Origin: Pseudomonas sp. ML2-2023-3
GTDB lineage: Bacteria > Pseudomonadota > Gammaproteobacteria > Pseudomonadales > Pseudomonadaceae
DNA length: 64,000 bases
NCBI RefSeq assembly: GCF_037055275.1
Contig: NZ_CP146343.1
Span: forward strand, 1,646,501 to 1,710,500
Direction: 5' to 3'
Of the stretch, positions 1-9,045 are shown piece by piece. The notes under the pieces were generated by a model. The model was given only the letters and a program-made list of their open reading frames with translations, was not told the origin of the DNA and made no database searches. The position numbers were made by a program, and so were the translations under genes. Every line of letters begins with the position of its first letter. The stretch's first letter is position 1.

Positions 1-609
1 GCGTTTGTGAATCTTGCTCTGGCCGATCAGTTCTTTATTGGGCGAACCGTTGGCCTGTCGATAGAGTTCGGCTTTCTGTTGTTCATCTTCCACCCGCAAT
101 GCCAGGCGCTCGATGCGTTGAGCCACGTTGACCGTGGCTGCGGCCAGACTGGCAAAGGCCTGCAGATCGTCCAGCTCGATCGGCTCAAAGCGTTTTGGGT
201 CCAGGGCATCAAGCGTCAGCAGCCCCCAGGGACGCTCGTCCACGAATAGCGGGCAACCCATGCAGTCGTGAACCTCCAGGTGCTCCGCCAACCCGTCTAC
301 CAGCCCGTCATAGGGGTCTGGCAGTTCGCAATTACTGGGGAAACGTGTCGGGCCGGGGCTGGCGAGCAATGCTTCAAAACGCGGGTGCTCGCTGACTTTA
401 AAGCGTCGCCCCAGGGTATCCAGGCTCAAGCCGTCGACCGCCAGCGGCACCAGCCATTCACCGTCCAGGCGCAGCAGTGCCGCCGCATCGCAGGGAAGCA
501 GGGCGCGCAAGGCTTGTAGCAGGCGTCGATAGCGTTCGCTTTCGGGCAGATCGCGGGACAAGTCCGCCACAAGCGGCAGCAAGGTGGTGAGTAGCAGTTT
601 TGCAGTCAT
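1..609 (-). CDS. norR: NO-responsive sigma-54 activator NorR, N-terminal part (runs off the left edge)
   Basis: Read on the minus strand from an ATG at 609-607, the frame stays open to the window edge (203 codons). The protein begins MTAKLLLTTLLPLVADLSRD and forms a GAF domain over about residues 20-170 (with CDAAALLRLDGEW and DCMGCPLFVDERPWGLLTLD), then a helical linker and the sequence NKELIGQSKIHK that leads into the AAA+ domain of NorR-type enhancer-binding proteins. In this family the GAF domain holds a non-haem iron that binds nitric oxide and relieves repression of the ATPase. The gene is divergent from the flavohaemoglobin gene, its expected target. A NorR-type palindrome covers its own start codon, which suggests autoregulation. 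The AAA+ and helix-turn-helix parts lie outside the window. Confidence 0.9.
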   Translation of the reverse strand, partial: MTAKLLLTTLLPLVADLSRDLPESERYRRLLQALRALLPCDAAALLRLDGEWLVPLAVDGLSLDTLGRRFKVSEHPRFEALLASPGPTRFPSNCELPDPYDGLVDGLAEHLEVHDCMGCPLFVDERPWGLLTLDALDPKRFEPIELDDLQAFASLAAATVNVAQRIERLALRVEDEQQKAELYRQANGSPNKELIGQSKIHKR

Positions 610-660
610 TTTGACCTCGTATAGTCGTTATGACTATAAATTAGATTGAGTCAAAATGAC
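605..660. promoter_or_regulatory. Three NorR-type operator palindromes
   Basis: Three copies of GTC-N5-GAC, each fitting the NorR core GT-N7-AC, lie at 605-615, 624-634 and 650-660, with centres 19 and 26 bp apart. E. coli norVW likewise has three such sites. The first overlaps the norR start codon; the third lies about 40 bp upstream of the sigma-54-like promoter of the flavohaemoglobin gene. Assignment to NorR follows from motif and position. Confidence 0.8.
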
Positions 661-701
661 TATATATGTTTTAAGTCATTGATTTTTAACGGTTTAAATG
701 T

Positions 702-717
702 TGGCACGAAAGCTGAT
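702..717 (+). promoter_or_regulatory. Sigma-54-type promoter of the flavohaemoglobin gene
   Basis: TGGCACGAAAGCTGAT fits the -24/-12 consensus TGGCACGRNNNTTGCW at all positions but two; the -24 half is perfect, while the -12 half has GA instead of GC. It sits about 45 bp before the start codon and downstream of the three NorR sites, as expected for an activator-dependent promoter. Confidence 0.6.
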
Positions 718-762
718 AGGTAAAGGGTAATTGTTAAAGCCTACGTGCCCAGGAGTTACCTT

Positions 763-1935
763 ATGCTTACTGCTCAGGATCGTGCCATCGTTAAATCCAC
801 CGTGCCATTGCTGGAAAGCGGCGGTGAGGGGCTGATCACTCATTTCTATCGCATGATGCTGTCGGAGTACCCGCAGGTGCGCTCGCTGTTCAACCAGGCC
901 AACCAGGCCAGTGGCGACCAGCCCCGTGCATTGGCCAACGGCGTATTGATGTATGCACGGCACATCGACCAGCTCGACCAGTTGGGCGATCTGGTGGCCA
1001 AGATCATCAACAAGCATGTTGCGCTGCAAATCCTTCCTGAGCATTACCCGATTGTCGGCAGCTGCTTGCTGCGGGCGATTGAGGAAGTTCTGGGCAGCGA
1101 TATCGCGACCCCTCAAGTATTGAGTGCCTGGGGCGCGGCCTATAACCAGCTGGCCGATATCCTGATCGGTGCCGAAGCCGCCATTTACGACGAAAAAGCG
1201 GCTGCCCCCGGCGGCTGGCGCGGCGGGCGAGCGTTCAAGCTGGCGGCCAAGATCCAGGAAAGCGCTGAGATCACCTCGTTTTACTTCCGTCCGGTCGATC
1301 AGCAGCCAATCCTTGAATTTGCTCCGGGTCAGTACATCGGCCTCAAGCTGATGATTGATGGTCAGGAAGTGCGCCGCAATTACTCACTTTCTGCGCTGGC
1401 CCAGGTCGGTCGCTACCGCATCAGCGTCAAGCGCGAGAGCGGCGGGGTCGTCTCCAGCTTTCTGCATGACCGGATGAACGTAGGCGACACCCTGGAACTG
1501 TTCCCGCCTGCGGGCGACTTCACCCTGACCGACAGCGAAAAACCGCTGGTGCTGATCAGCGGTGGCGTGGGTATTACGCCGACCCTGACGATGCTTGAGG
1601 CTGCGTTGGCGACTAAGCGTGCGATTCACTTTATCCACTGTGCCCGCAATGCCGATGTGCACGCCTTCCGCACCTGGGTAGATGAACTGGCCGATCAGCA
1701 CCCTCAATTGCAGCGTTTTTACTGCTACGACGAGCAGGGCGAATCTGCAAATCATGTAGGGCTTTTGACTGAGGAAGTGCTGGCGCAATGGTTACCGCAA
1801 GAGCGCGACGTGGATGCATATTTCCTGGGGCCCAAAGGCTTCATGGGGGCTGTCAAGCGTCACCTCAAAGCACTGGGTGTGCCTGAGGAGCAAAGTCGCT
1901 ACGAGTTCTTCGGCCCGGCGGCAGAGCTGAAGTAA
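763..1935 (+). CDS. hmp: Flavohaemoprotein (nitric oxide dioxygenase)
   Basis: 390-aa protein, the usual length for Hmp/Fhp. It oxidises NO to nitrate in the cytoplasm with O2 and NAD(P)H. Domains: globin at about residues 1-140 (start MLTAQDRAIVKSTVPLLE, proximal-side segment around INKHVALQILPEHYPIVG), FAD-binding ferredoxin-reductase domain at about 150-255 (RNYSLSA), and NAD-binding domain from about 260 (SGGVGITPTLTMLEA) to the C-terminal YEFFGPAAELK. The ATG at 763 is chosen because AGGAG lies at 751-755; an upstream in-frame GTG at 745 would place that ribosome site inside the gene. It is divergent from norR and preceded by NorR sites and a sigma-54-like promoter, so NO induction through NorR is expected. 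Pseudomonas literature also calls the gene fhp. Confidence 0.96.
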   Translation: MLTAQDRAIVKSTVPLLESGGEGLITHFYRMMLSEYPQVRSLFNQANQASGDQPRALANGVLMYARHIDQLDQLGDLVAKIINKHVALQILPEHYPIVGSCLLRAIEEVLGSDIATPQVLSAWGAAYNQLADILIGAEAAIYDEKAAAPGGWRGGRAFKLAAKIQESAEITSFYFRPVDQQPILEFAPGQYIGLKLMIDGQEVRRNYSLSALAQVGRYRISVKRESGGVVSSFLHDRMNVGDTLELFPPAGDFTLTDSEKPLVLISGGVGITPTLTMLEAALATKRAIHFIHCARNADVHAFRTWVDELADQHPQLQRFYCYDEQGESANHVGLLTEEVLAQWLPQERDVDAYFLGPKGFMGAVKRHLKALGVPEEQSRYEFFGPAAELK

Positions 1936-2052
1936 CCTTAATCCCCCATTAATCCCCTTGCGCGACCTTTCCGGTAACGTTCAGATACATCCAGGCATCA
2001 GGTCTGGGTGTAAACTGCGCGGCTTACACACAATCAGGCTAAGGGACGCGGG

Positions 2053-2562
2053 ATGACGAATGACATGTTGCAACTGGGCCGGGAGAAGCGCTTCCTGGTT
2101 CTGCTCGGGCTGATTTGCCTGGCGCTGATCGGCGGCGCCCTCTATATGCAGATCGTGCTCGGCGAGGCGCCTTGCCCGCTGTGTATCCTGCAGCGCTATG
2201 CCCTGCTGCTGATCGCGATCTTTGCCTTTATCGGCGCCGCGATGCCTACCCGGCGCAGCCTTACGGTGCTGGAAGTGCTGGTGGTGCTGAGCGCCATTGG
2301 TGGAATCGCCGCTGCCGGACGTCACGTCTATATCCTGGCCAACCCGGCAGTCAGCTGCGGTCTTGACGCGTTGCAGCCGATTGTCGATGGCTTGCCGCTG
2401 GCGGCGATCTTCCCGCTGGGGTTTCAGGTGGACGGCTTTTGCTCAACCCCTTACCCGCCCGTGCTCGGCCTGTCGCTGGCGCAGTGGGCGCTAGTGGCCT
2501 TTGTGATGACTGCCGTGCTGGTGCCTCTGGGCATTTACCGCAACCGTCAAAAAGCCAGCTAA
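2053..2562 (+). CDS. dsbB: Disulfide bond formation protein DsbB
   Basis: 169-aa inner-membrane protein with four predicted hydrophobic segments. It reoxidises periplasmic DsbA and passes electrons to quinone. Both essential cysteine pairs are visible: the CPLC motif (C41, C44) after the first membrane segment and the second periplasmic pair C102 and C130 (in AVSCGL and DGFCST). The length is typical. It stands alone between hmp and the cyo operon, with a terminator behind it. Pseudomonas often has two DsbB paralogues; which one this is cannot be told here. Confidence 0.94.
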   Translation: MTNDMLQLGREKRFLVLLGLICLALIGGALYMQIVLGEAPCPLCILQRYALLLIAIFAFIGAAMPTRRSLTVLEVLVVLSAIGGIAAAGRHVYILANPAVSCGLDALQPIVDGLPLAAIFPLGFQVDGFCSTPYPPVLGLSLAQWALVAFVMTAVLVPLGIYRNRQKAS

Positions 2563-2587
2563 GCAAAGCGTTAAATTTGGCATGAGG

Positions 2588-2625
2588 CGCCTCGTTCTTC
2601 CTCTGGATGTGCGGGGCGTTTTTTT
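2588..2625 (+). terminator. Rho-independent terminator after dsbB
   Basis: Seven-pair stem CGCCTCG (2588-2594) with CGGGGCG (2612-2618), one pair being G-U, followed directly by seven T (2619-2625). The loop is fairly long (17 nt). Confidence 0.65.
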
Positions 2626-3369
2626 GTCCGCGCACAAATGTAAAGAGGGTGTTATCCGGGCGTCGAAAATGGGTGCGCAGCACTGCGACATATTGTCACG
2701 GAGAGTTTGTCGCAGGGCGTGTCTTCGTCTGACAGACGGTCTTTTAAACGTATGACTTCGTGTAACGGCTCTGAGGCTTTTTGACGCTGATGACGGGGTT
2801 GAAAAGTACGTGGCGAGACTCAACGCAAATCGGCTGTAGCCCTTTTTATTTGGGCGTTCAGGAGGGGTAGGGGGGTAGTTGTCGTGCGCTAAAAAGGGGC
2901 GTTGAAATCGAGGGGTAATGGCGTGCTACAGCCACGAGTAAGGGGGGTGTCAAAGCGCGGGGCGTAATAATAGGTAGGGATTGTTACCGGTGCCGAGATG
3001 AATTATTTCCGGATGAGACATGGTTTATAGAGAGCTACCTAACTACAATCGCCCGCACTGAACGTCCAGCCTGCTCATCCCTGAGCCAAAGCGGGAAGTT
3101 GAAGGCCGACTGGGTTGTTCAATACAGGCGTCCCATGCGACTCCCAGGTACTGGCAACCCTTCTAAGTTCCGCACCAAATGGAATTGGTCGACAAGGCCA
3201 TTGACCACGTATCGAATAAGAAATCACTGCTAACCCGGAATTTGCCCGTTCGCCTGATGGTGATAGAGCAGGCTTTTATTCAATTCCGGAAAAGAGCCAA
3301 CCCTTGGCAGGGCGAAGTGTTGGCGAAAAAAACCAACTGCATTGTGCAAGCTGTTTTAGAGGTCGTGAG
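2626..3369 (+). promoter_or_regulatory. Long gene-free region before cyoA (cyo promoter and leader)
   Basis: About 740 bp lie between the dsbB terminator and the cyoA start. I see no convincing protein gene in it. It must hold the cyo promoter and possibly a long 5' leader. I could not fix a -35/-10 pair with confidence (TACAAT at about 3046 is a possible -10) and found no clear ANR/FNR box. A 64-codon frame (3179-3373) ends overlapping the cyoA start but has no ribosome site. Confidence 0.5.
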
Positions 3370-4308
3370 ATGACTAAAAAAAGGTACCCCAGACTCCTTG
3401 GCTTTTTGCCACTTTTCGGCATGTTGCTGCTGGGAGGTTGCAAATGGACACTACTGGATCCGGTGGGGCAGGTCGGGGTCGAAGAGCGTAATCTGATCAT
3501 CACTGCAACATTGCTGATGCTTCTGGTCGTAGTGCCGGTCATCATTATGACCCTGGTTTTCGCATGGAAATACCGTGCGTCGAACACCAGCGCTACCTAC
3601 ACACCGAAGTGGTCGCACTCCACCAAGATCGAAGTTGTGATCTGGACCGTGCCGATTTTGATCATCATCGCCCTGGGCGTGATCACCTACAAATCGACCC
3701 ACGCGCTGGACCCGTATCGTCCGCTCGAATCTGACGTCAAGCCGATTACCATCGAAGTGGTGGCAATGGACTGGAAGTGGATGTTCATCTACCCGGAACA
3801 GGGTATCGCCACCGTCAACAAGATCGTGTTCCCGGCCAATACCCCGGTCAATTTCCGTATCACCTCTGACACGGTCATGAACTCGTTCTTCATTCCGGGC
3901 CTGGGCGGTCAGATCTACGCCATGGCCGGTATGACGACCAAGTTGCATCTGATTGCCAACCGCAACGCTGAAATGGAAGGCATCTCTGCCAACTACAGCG
4001 GCGCTGGTTTCACCGGCATGAAATTCAAAGCGATCGCGACTACTCAGGCTGACTTTGATGCCTGGGTCAGTGAAGTCAAAGCATCACCTAAACAGCTTGA
4101 CCAAGCTGAATACGAAGCCTTGAGCAAACCAAGCCAGAACAACCCGGTTGAGCTGTTCTCCTCGTACACACCGAACCTGTTTCAGAAAATCGTCGACAAG
4201 TACGAAGGTATGACGCCAGGCAAGCCGGTCAAGCACGAGAAGAAAGAAGTAGCCGTGATCGATGGCGTGGACACAAGTTCGCATTCAGCTGCCGGGGCAG
4301 AGGAGTAA
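3370..4308 (+). CDS. cyoA: Cytochrome bo3 ubiquinol oxidase subunit II
   Basis: 312-aa lipoprotein subunit of the proton-pumping cytochrome bo quinol oxidase. An N-terminal signal with lipobox LLLGGC puts the acylated cysteine at about residue 25. Two membrane helices follow (about 40-65 and 85-105), then a periplasmic cupredoxin-like domain with [20 protein letters not shown]. As in other quinol oxidases, the CuA cysteine/histidine ligand set of cytochrome c oxidases is not seen. The ATG at 3370 is chosen because it gives a proper signal peptide; a longer frame from 3304 would put unrelated residues before it. First gene of cyoABCDE; cyoB follows after 3 bp. Confidence 0.96.
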   Translation: MTKKRYPRLLGFLPLFGMLLLGGCKWTLLDPVGQVGVEERNLIITATLLMLLVVVPVIIMTLVFAWKYRASNTSATYTPKWSHSTKIEVVIWTVPILIIIALGVITYKSTHALDPYRPLESDVKPITIEVVAMDWKWMFIYPEQGIATVNKIVFPANTPVNFRITSDTVMNSFFIPGLGGQIYAMAGMTTKLHLIANRNAEMEGISANYSGAGFTGMKFKAIATTQADFDAWVSEVKASPKQLDQAEYEALSKPSQNNPVELFSSYTPNLFQKIVDKYEGMTPGKPVKHEKKEVAVIDGVDTSSHSAAGAEE

Positions 4309-4311
4309 ACG

Positions 4312-6336
4312 ATGTTTGGTAAATTAAGTTGGGAAGCGGTCCCGTTCCACGAGCCGATTGTCATGGTCACCATTGCCATGATCGCGCTCGGTGGTCTGGC
4401 GCTGTTTGCGGCAATCACCTACTTCAAGAAGTGGACTTACCTGTGGACCGAATGGCTAACGTCAGTCGACCACAAGAAAATCGGCGTGATGTACATCATC
4501 GTTGCCATGATCATGCTGCTGCGCGGCTTTGCCGACGCCGTCATGATGCGTACCCAGCTGGCCATGGCCACCGAGGGTTCGCCTGGCTACCTGCCACCTG
4601 AGCACTATGACCAGATCTTCACCGCTCACGGTGTGATCATGATCATCTTCATGGCGATGCCATTCTTCACCGGCCTGATGAACCTTGCAGTGCCGCTGCA
4701 GATCGGCGCCCGTGACGTGGCCTACCCGTTCCTGAACTCCCTGAGCTTCTGGCTGCTGGTGTCCGGCGTTGTTCTGGTCAACCTGTCCCTGGGCGTCGGC
4801 GAATTCGCCAAGACCGGCTGGGTTGCTTATCCGCCGCTGTCGGGCTTGCAGTACAGCCCTGGCGTGGGGATGGACTACTACATCTGGGCTCTCCAGCTGT
4901 CGGGGCTAGGTACGACGTTAACCGGGGTTAACTTCCTGGCGACCGTACTGAAAATGCGCGCTCCTGGCATGAAGCTGATGGACATGCCGATCTTCACCTG
5001 GACCTGCACCTGGGCAAACGTTCTGATCGTGGCTTCGTTCCCGATCCTGACCGCTACCCTGGCGCTGCTGACACTTGACCGCTACATGGATTTCCACATT
5101 TTCACCAATGAACTTGGTGGCAATCCAATGATGTACGTCAACCTGTTCTGGGCGTGGGGTCACCCTGAGGTATACATCCTCATTCTGCCGGCGTTCGGTA
5201 TCTTCTCCGAAGTGATCTCCACGTTCACCGGCAAGCGTCTGTTCGGTCACCACTCGATGGTCTACGCCTCCGGCGCGATCTCGGTACTGGGCTTCATGGT
5301 TTGGCTGCACCACTTCTTCACCATGGGGTCGGGTGCAAGCGTCAACGCCTTCTTCGGTCTGGCGACGATGCTGATTTCGATCCCTACAGGGGTCAAGCTA
5401 TTCAACTGGCTGTTCACCATCTACCAGGGCCGTCTGCGCTTCACCAGCCAGGTTCTGTGGACCCTGGGCTTTATGGTGACCTTCGCTATCGGCGGCATGA
5501 CCGGCGTACTGCTGGCCATCCCGGGTGCTGACTTCGTACTGCACAACAGCCTGTTCGTAATTGCTCACTTCCATAACGTGATCATCGGCGGCGCGGTATT
5601 CGGTTACATCGCAGGCTTCAGCTTCTACTTCCCTAAAGCGTTCGGCTTCAAACTGAACGAGAAGTGGGGCAAGGCAGCGTTCTGGTTCTGGTGCGTCGGC
5701 TTCTTCGTAGCCTTCATGCCGCTCTACGCGCTGGGCTTCATGGGCATGACCCGTCGTCTGAACGCCAGCACCAACCCTGAGTGGGTGCCTTACCTGTACG
5801 TTGCTCTGTTCGGCGCAGCACTGATCGCTATCGGTATTGCCTGCCAGCTGATCCAGCTGTACGTCAGCGTGCGTGACCGCAAGCTGCCAGAGAACGCCTG
5901 CGAGCACGGCGATCCGTGGAATGGCCACACCCTGGAATGGTCGACTTCGTCGCCACCTCCGTTCTACAACTTCGCTGTAGTGCCACGAGTCGACACCATC
6001 GACGCGTTCACCGAAGCCAAGGAAAACGGTACTGCGTACAAGGCCCCGGCCAAGTACTCGCCCATCCACATGCCTAACAACACCGCAACTGGTGTGTACA
6101 TGGGTGCTTTGCTGACCGTGTTCGGTTTCGCAATGATCTGGCACATCTGGTGGTTGGCTATCGTTGGCCTGGTCGGCACTGTCGTGGTCTTCGTTGCCCA
6201 CGCTGCCCGTGATGACCAAGGCTACATGGTGCCGGTTGAGACCATCGAGCGTATCGAGGCTGAGCAGCACAAGCGTCTGGTAGCCGCCAAAGCAATCCCG
6301 GCTTCCCGTGTTGAAACCAAGTTGGAACAGGCTTAA
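4312..6336 (+). CDS. cyoB: Cytochrome bo3 ubiquinol oxidase subunit I
   Basis: 674-aa catalytic subunit holding haem b, haem o3 and CuB; it reduces O2 to water and pumps protons. Haem-copper oxidase hallmarks: [24 protein letters not shown] at the start of the core, the low-spin haem histidine in [11 protein letters not shown], the CuB histidine and cross-linked tyrosine in [12 protein letters not shown], the HH pair in WLHHFFTMG, and the haem histidines in HFHNVIIGG. About 15 hydrophobic helices are visible. The extended N and C termini relative to cytochrome c oxidases are normal for CyoB. Start ATG 3 bp after cyoA; cyoC follows after 3 bp. Confidence 0.97.
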   Translation: MFGKLSWEAVPFHEPIVMVTIAMIALGGLALFAAITYFKKWTYLWTEWLTSVDHKKIGVMYIIVAMIMLLRGFADAVMMRTQLAMATEGSPGYLPPEHYDQIFTAHGVIMIIFMAMPFFTGLMNLAVPLQIGARDVAYPFLNSLSFWLLVSGVVLVNLSLGVGEFAKTGWVAYPPLSGLQYSPGVGMDYYIWALQLSGLGTTLTGVNFLATVLKMRAPGMKLMDMPIFTWTCTWANVLIVASFPILTATLALLTLDRYMDFHIFTNELGGNPMMYVNLFWAWGHPEVYILILPAFGIFSEVISTFTGKRLFGHHSMVYASGAISVLGFMVWLHHFFTMGSGASVNAFFGLATMLISIPTGVKLFNWLFTIYQGRLRFTSQVLWTLGFMVTFAIGGMTGVLLAIPGADFVLHNSLFVIAHFHNVIIGGAVFGYIAGFSFYFPKAFGFKLNEKWGKAAFWFWCVGFFVAFMPLYALGFMGMTRRLNASTNPEWVPYLYVALFGAALIAIGIACQLIQLYVSVRDRKLPENACEHGDPWNGHTLEWSTSSPPPFYNFAVVPRVDTIDAFTEAKENGTAYKAPAKYSPIHMPNNTATGVYMGALLTVFGFAMIWHIWWLAIVGLVGTVVVFVAHAARDDQGYMVPVETIERIEAEQHKRLVAAKAIPASRVETKLEQA

Positions 6337-6339
6337 ACC

Positions 6340-6963
6340 ATGTCGAACTTAGCGACCACTGCTGGACACGCTCATGGTCACGACCATGAGCACGAGGAAC
6401 ACCACGACGCGGGCGAGACAACCATATTTGGTTTCTGGCTCTACCTGATGACCGACTGCATTTTGTTCGCGTCGATCTTCGCGGTATATGCAGTTCTGGT
6501 TAACAACGTAGCGGGCGGCCCGTCGGGCCACGACATCTTCGAGCTGCCATACGTACTGGGTGAAACCGCCCTGTTGCTGTTCAGCTCGATCACCTACGGC
6601 TTCGCCATGCTGGCGTTGTTCAAGGGCAAGAAGCAGCAAGTGCTGTTCTGGCTGGGCATGACCTTCCTGCTCGGTGCAGGCTTCATCGCCATGGAAATCA
6701 ACGAGTTCCACCTGTTGATCTCCGAAGGCTACGGCCCTAGCCGTTCGGGCTTCCTGTCCGGGTTCTTCACCCTGGTAGGTACCCACGGTCTGCACGTGAC
6801 CAGCGGTCTGATCTGGATGGCGATCATGATGTATCAGGTGCAGAAAAATGGCCTGACTTCGACCAACAAGACCCGTCTGAGCTGCCTGAGCCTGTTCTGG
6901 CACTTCCTGGACGTGGTCTGGATCTGCGTATTCACCGTTGTTTACCTGATGGGGACTTTGTAA
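6340..6963 (+). CDS. cyoC: Cytochrome bo3 ubiquinol oxidase subunit III
   Basis: 207-aa integral membrane subunit of the bo3 oxidase, haem-copper oxidase subunit III family with five predicted helices. The N terminus is rich in histidine and acidic residues ([17 protein letters not shown]) before the first helix ([20 protein letters not shown]), as is common for CyoC. The conserved [13 protein letters not shown] segment is present. Its stop codon overlaps the cyoD start codon, so the two are probably translationally coupled. Confidence 0.95.
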   Translation: MSNLATTAGHAHGHDHEHEEHHDAGETTIFGFWLYLMTDCILFASIFAVYAVLVNNVAGGPSGHDIFELPYVLGETALLLFSSITYGFAMLALFKGKKQQVLFWLGMTFLLGAGFIAMEINEFHLLISEGYGPSRSGFLSGFFTLVGTHGLHVTSGLIWMAIMMYQVQKNGLTSTNKTRLSCLSLFWHFLDVVWICVFTVVYLMGTL

Positions 6964-7289
6964 TGGCTAACGCACATTCCGACGGCGCCAATCATGGCAG
7001 CGTGAAGTCCTATGCAATCGGCTTCATCCTGTCGGTGATCCTGACCGTTATTCCGTTTGGGCTGGTGATGTATCCATCGCTGCCAAAATTCACCACGCTG
7101 GCGATCGTACTGTTGTTCGCCGTGGTGCAAGTAGTTGTTCACCTGGTGTACTTCCTGCACCTGGACCGCTCGCCTGCTCAACGCAACAACGTCACGGCGC
7201 TGGTATTCGCGGCCCTGGTTATTGTGCTGCTGGTGGGCTTGTCCCTGTGGATCATGTTCAGCATCCACACTGAAATGATGGCGAAGTGA
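6963..7289 (+). CDS. cyoD: Cytochrome bo3 ubiquinol oxidase subunit IV
   Basis: 108-aa small membrane subunit with three helices, the normal form of CyoD; it helps assembly and stability of the CuB site. Conserved features include GFILSVILTVIPFGLVM and VVQVVVHLVYFLHLD. The ATG overlaps the TAA of cyoC by one base; cyoE follows after 11 bp. Confidence 0.94.
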   Translation: MANAHSDGANHGSVKSYAIGFILSVILTVIPFGLVMYPSLPKFTTLAIVLLFAVVQVVVHLVYFLHLDRSPAQRNNVTALVFAALVIVLLVGLSLWIMFSIHTEMMAK

Positions 7290-7300
7290 GGTAAGACCCG

Positions 7301-8188
7301 ATGTCCTTTAAGCACTTTATCCAAATCACCAAACCGGGGATCATTTTCGGTAACGTGCTTTCTGTGGCAGGCGGGTTTTTCCTGGCCTCGAAGGGGCATT
7401 TCGATCTTGCCCTCTTCCTGGCCGCGGTAATCGGCACCTCCCTGGTGGTAGCGTCCGGTTGTGTGTTCAACAACTGCATCGACCGCGACATTGACATCAA
7501 GATGGACCGCACCAAGAACCGCGTATTGGTCCAGGGTCTGATCTCCCTCAAGGTGGCACTGGTTTACGCCACCTTGCTGGGGGTCGCCGGCCTTGCCCTG
7601 CTGTATCGCGTAGCCAACCCGCTGGCGGCTCTGTTCGCAGCGATCGGCTTTGTGATCTACGTCGGTCTGTACAGCTTGTACTTCAAGCGCAAGTCGGTTC
7701 ACGGCACGCTGATTGGCAGTCTGTCGGGTGCGATGCCACCGGTTATCGGCTACGTCGCAGTGAGCAACAGCTTCGACATGGCCGCACTGACCCTGCTGGT
7801 GATGTTCAGCCTGTGGCAGATGCCGCATTCCTACGCCATTGCGATCTTCCGCTTCAACGATTACCTGGCTGCATCGATTCCGGTGTTGCCAGTGAAGCGC
7901 GGGATCAAAGTTGCCAAGAAGCACATCCTGCTCTACATCCTCGCGTTCCTGATCGCGACCCTGATGCTCACCCTCGGCGGTTACGCCGGCATGAGCTACA
8001 TGGCCGTGGCTGCTGCGATGGGCATGTACTGGCTGTACATGGCGTGGACGGGCTACAAGGCTGTCGACGACAAGGTCTGGGCACGCAAGCTGTTCGTGTT
8101 CTCGATCTTCACCATTACCGCACTGAGCGTCATGATGTCCCTGGATTTCAAAGCGCCCGCCGAGTTGCTGCTGACTTACGCGCACTAA
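7301..8188 (+). CDS. cyoE: Protohaem IX farnesyltransferase (haem O synthase)
   Basis: 295-aa polytopic UbiA-family prenyltransferase that converts haem b to haem o for subunit I. It carries the family aspartate-rich motif [18 protein letters not shown] (about residues 57-74), which binds the farnesyl diphosphate-magnesium complex, and the second conserved segment around [16 protein letters not shown]. Seven or more membrane helices are visible. It is last in the operon; a strong hairpin terminator lies about 60 bp downstream. Confidence 0.95.
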   Translation: MSFKHFIQITKPGIIFGNVLSVAGGFFLASKGHFDLALFLAAVIGTSLVVASGCVFNNCIDRDIDIKMDRTKNRVLVQGLISLKVALVYATLLGVAGLALLYRVANPLAALFAAIGFVIYVGLYSLYFKRKSVHGTLIGSLSGAMPPVIGYVAVSNSFDMAALTLLVMFSLWQMPHSYAIAIFRFNDYLAASIPVLPVKRGIKVAKKHILLYILAFLIATLMLTLGGYAGMSYMAVAAAMGMYWLYMAWTGYKAVDDKVWARKLFVFSIFTITALSVMMSLDFKAPAELLLTYAH

Positions 8189-8205
8189 GATAGCCAGACT
8201 GAAAA

Positions 8206-8232
8206 AACCCGCCTTCGAGAGGAGCGCGGGTT
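8206..8232 (-). terminator. Inverted repeat resembling a minus-strand terminator
   Basis: AACCCGC (8206-8212) pairs with GCGGGTT (8226-8232); an A-run at 8202-8207 gives a T-tract only on the minus strand. No minus-strand gene directly upstream of it is intact, so it may be a leftover. Confidence 0.35.
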
Positions 8233-8250
8233 AATCAGGTGGTCACCCCC

Positions 8251-8292
8251 AACACCCTGTGAAGGCTTCGCTTTCACAGGGTGTTTTGTTTT
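8251..8292 (+). terminator. Strong terminator of the cyo operon
   Basis: Perfect 13-bp stem (8251-8263 with 8273-8285), 9-nt loop, and a TTTTGTTTT tail. It ends only about 15 bp before the reading frame of the IS remnant. Confidence 0.85.
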
Positions 8293-8306
8293 CGGTGGCC
8301 ATCATC

Positions 8307-8696
8307 ATGAGCGAGTCCGCACTGATCGGTATCGATCTGGGCAAACATACTGTGCGCCTTCACGGCCAGGACAAGTCGGGCCGCGAGGTGTTTCGCAAAA
8401 AATGCTCCCGAGCGCAGATGATGCAATTTTTCGGCAACATGCCGCGCTGCGTCGTGGTGATGGAGGCCTCGCGTTCCTCGATGCTTTTGGTTGCGCCCCA
8501 AACCGAATCCCGGCAAACCCTCTCCGTGCTGCACCGTAGGCGCGAGACGCTGGTGCACGAGCGCACCAAAACGGCTAATCACTCCAATTAAGTGGCGTGA
8601 GCCTTGGCCAATAAGCTGGAGCGTATCGCCTGGGCGATAGCGGCCCACCCTGCGCAATACGAAACGGGGGCAGTCCATTTTAAGCGGACGCGATAG
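8307..8696 (+). pseudogene. Collapsed IS110-family transposase remnant
   Basis: Three transposase pieces lie in a single reading frame. (1) 8307-8474: the DEDD N terminus, MSESALIGIDLGKHTVRLHG to CVVVMEA. (2) Directly joined, the middle piece SRSSMLLVAPQTESRQTLSV to LVHERTKT (to about 8578), so roughly 40 residues normally found between MEA and this piece are missing. (3) After two in-frame stops (TAA 8589, TGA 8598), the C-terminal tail ALANKLERIAWAIAAHPAQY ending at TAG 8694-8696. About 130 codons remain of a protein usually near 320-340 residues, so it cannot be active. No element ends or target-site features could be defined. Confidence 0.75.
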
Positions 8697-9045
8697 CCCT
8701 TAAATGCGCCAACGAAGCTCATCTCCCAAGTCGTTCAAAGCCCAGGTTGTTCAGGAGTGCCTGCAACGCTGCCAGCGTTTGTTCCGGTATAGGCTGCGCC
8801 GAAAAGACCCGCTGAAGCCTCGACGATCGTCGAGCTGTCATTTGGCGAGCAAACCACCACGGTGAAATAGCGGGTCTTCCGATCCTGGGGGCTGCGCCCG
8901 CTTTCTCCGTGGACTTGCCGTGGTTTTTTGCCCTACATATCGGTCAGATTTTACTTGCATATATCCATGCGGTGAGATGATCAAATTGACGTTCTTAGTT
9001 TCAGTCTATGAACTAAGTTAATTACAACTATAAATTAAGGTGCGC
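8697..9045. other. Gene-poor stretch between the IS remnant and the secreted-protein gene
   Basis: No intact gene with a usable start is evident. On the minus strand an open frame of about 70 codons (8932 down to the stop at 8720-8722) has no ATG; only two adjacent GTG codons near 8855-8860 could start it. It reads KTRYFTVVVCSP near its middle and ends LLNNLGFERLGR. The last 100 bp before 9046 are AT-rich and hold TTGACG (8986-8991) and TATGAA (9007-9012), 15 bp apart, a weak promoter candidate. Confidence 0.4.

Noticed and set aside
3179..3373. 64-codon frame ending on the cyoA start codon, possible leader peptide
   Set aside because: No ribosome-binding site before its ATG and no protein-like composition; kept only as a remark on the leader region.
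5398..6270. 290-codon minus-strand frame
   Set aside because: Antisense to the 3' half of cyoB, extremely rich in His, Glu and Gln, as expected from an inverted membrane protein gene.
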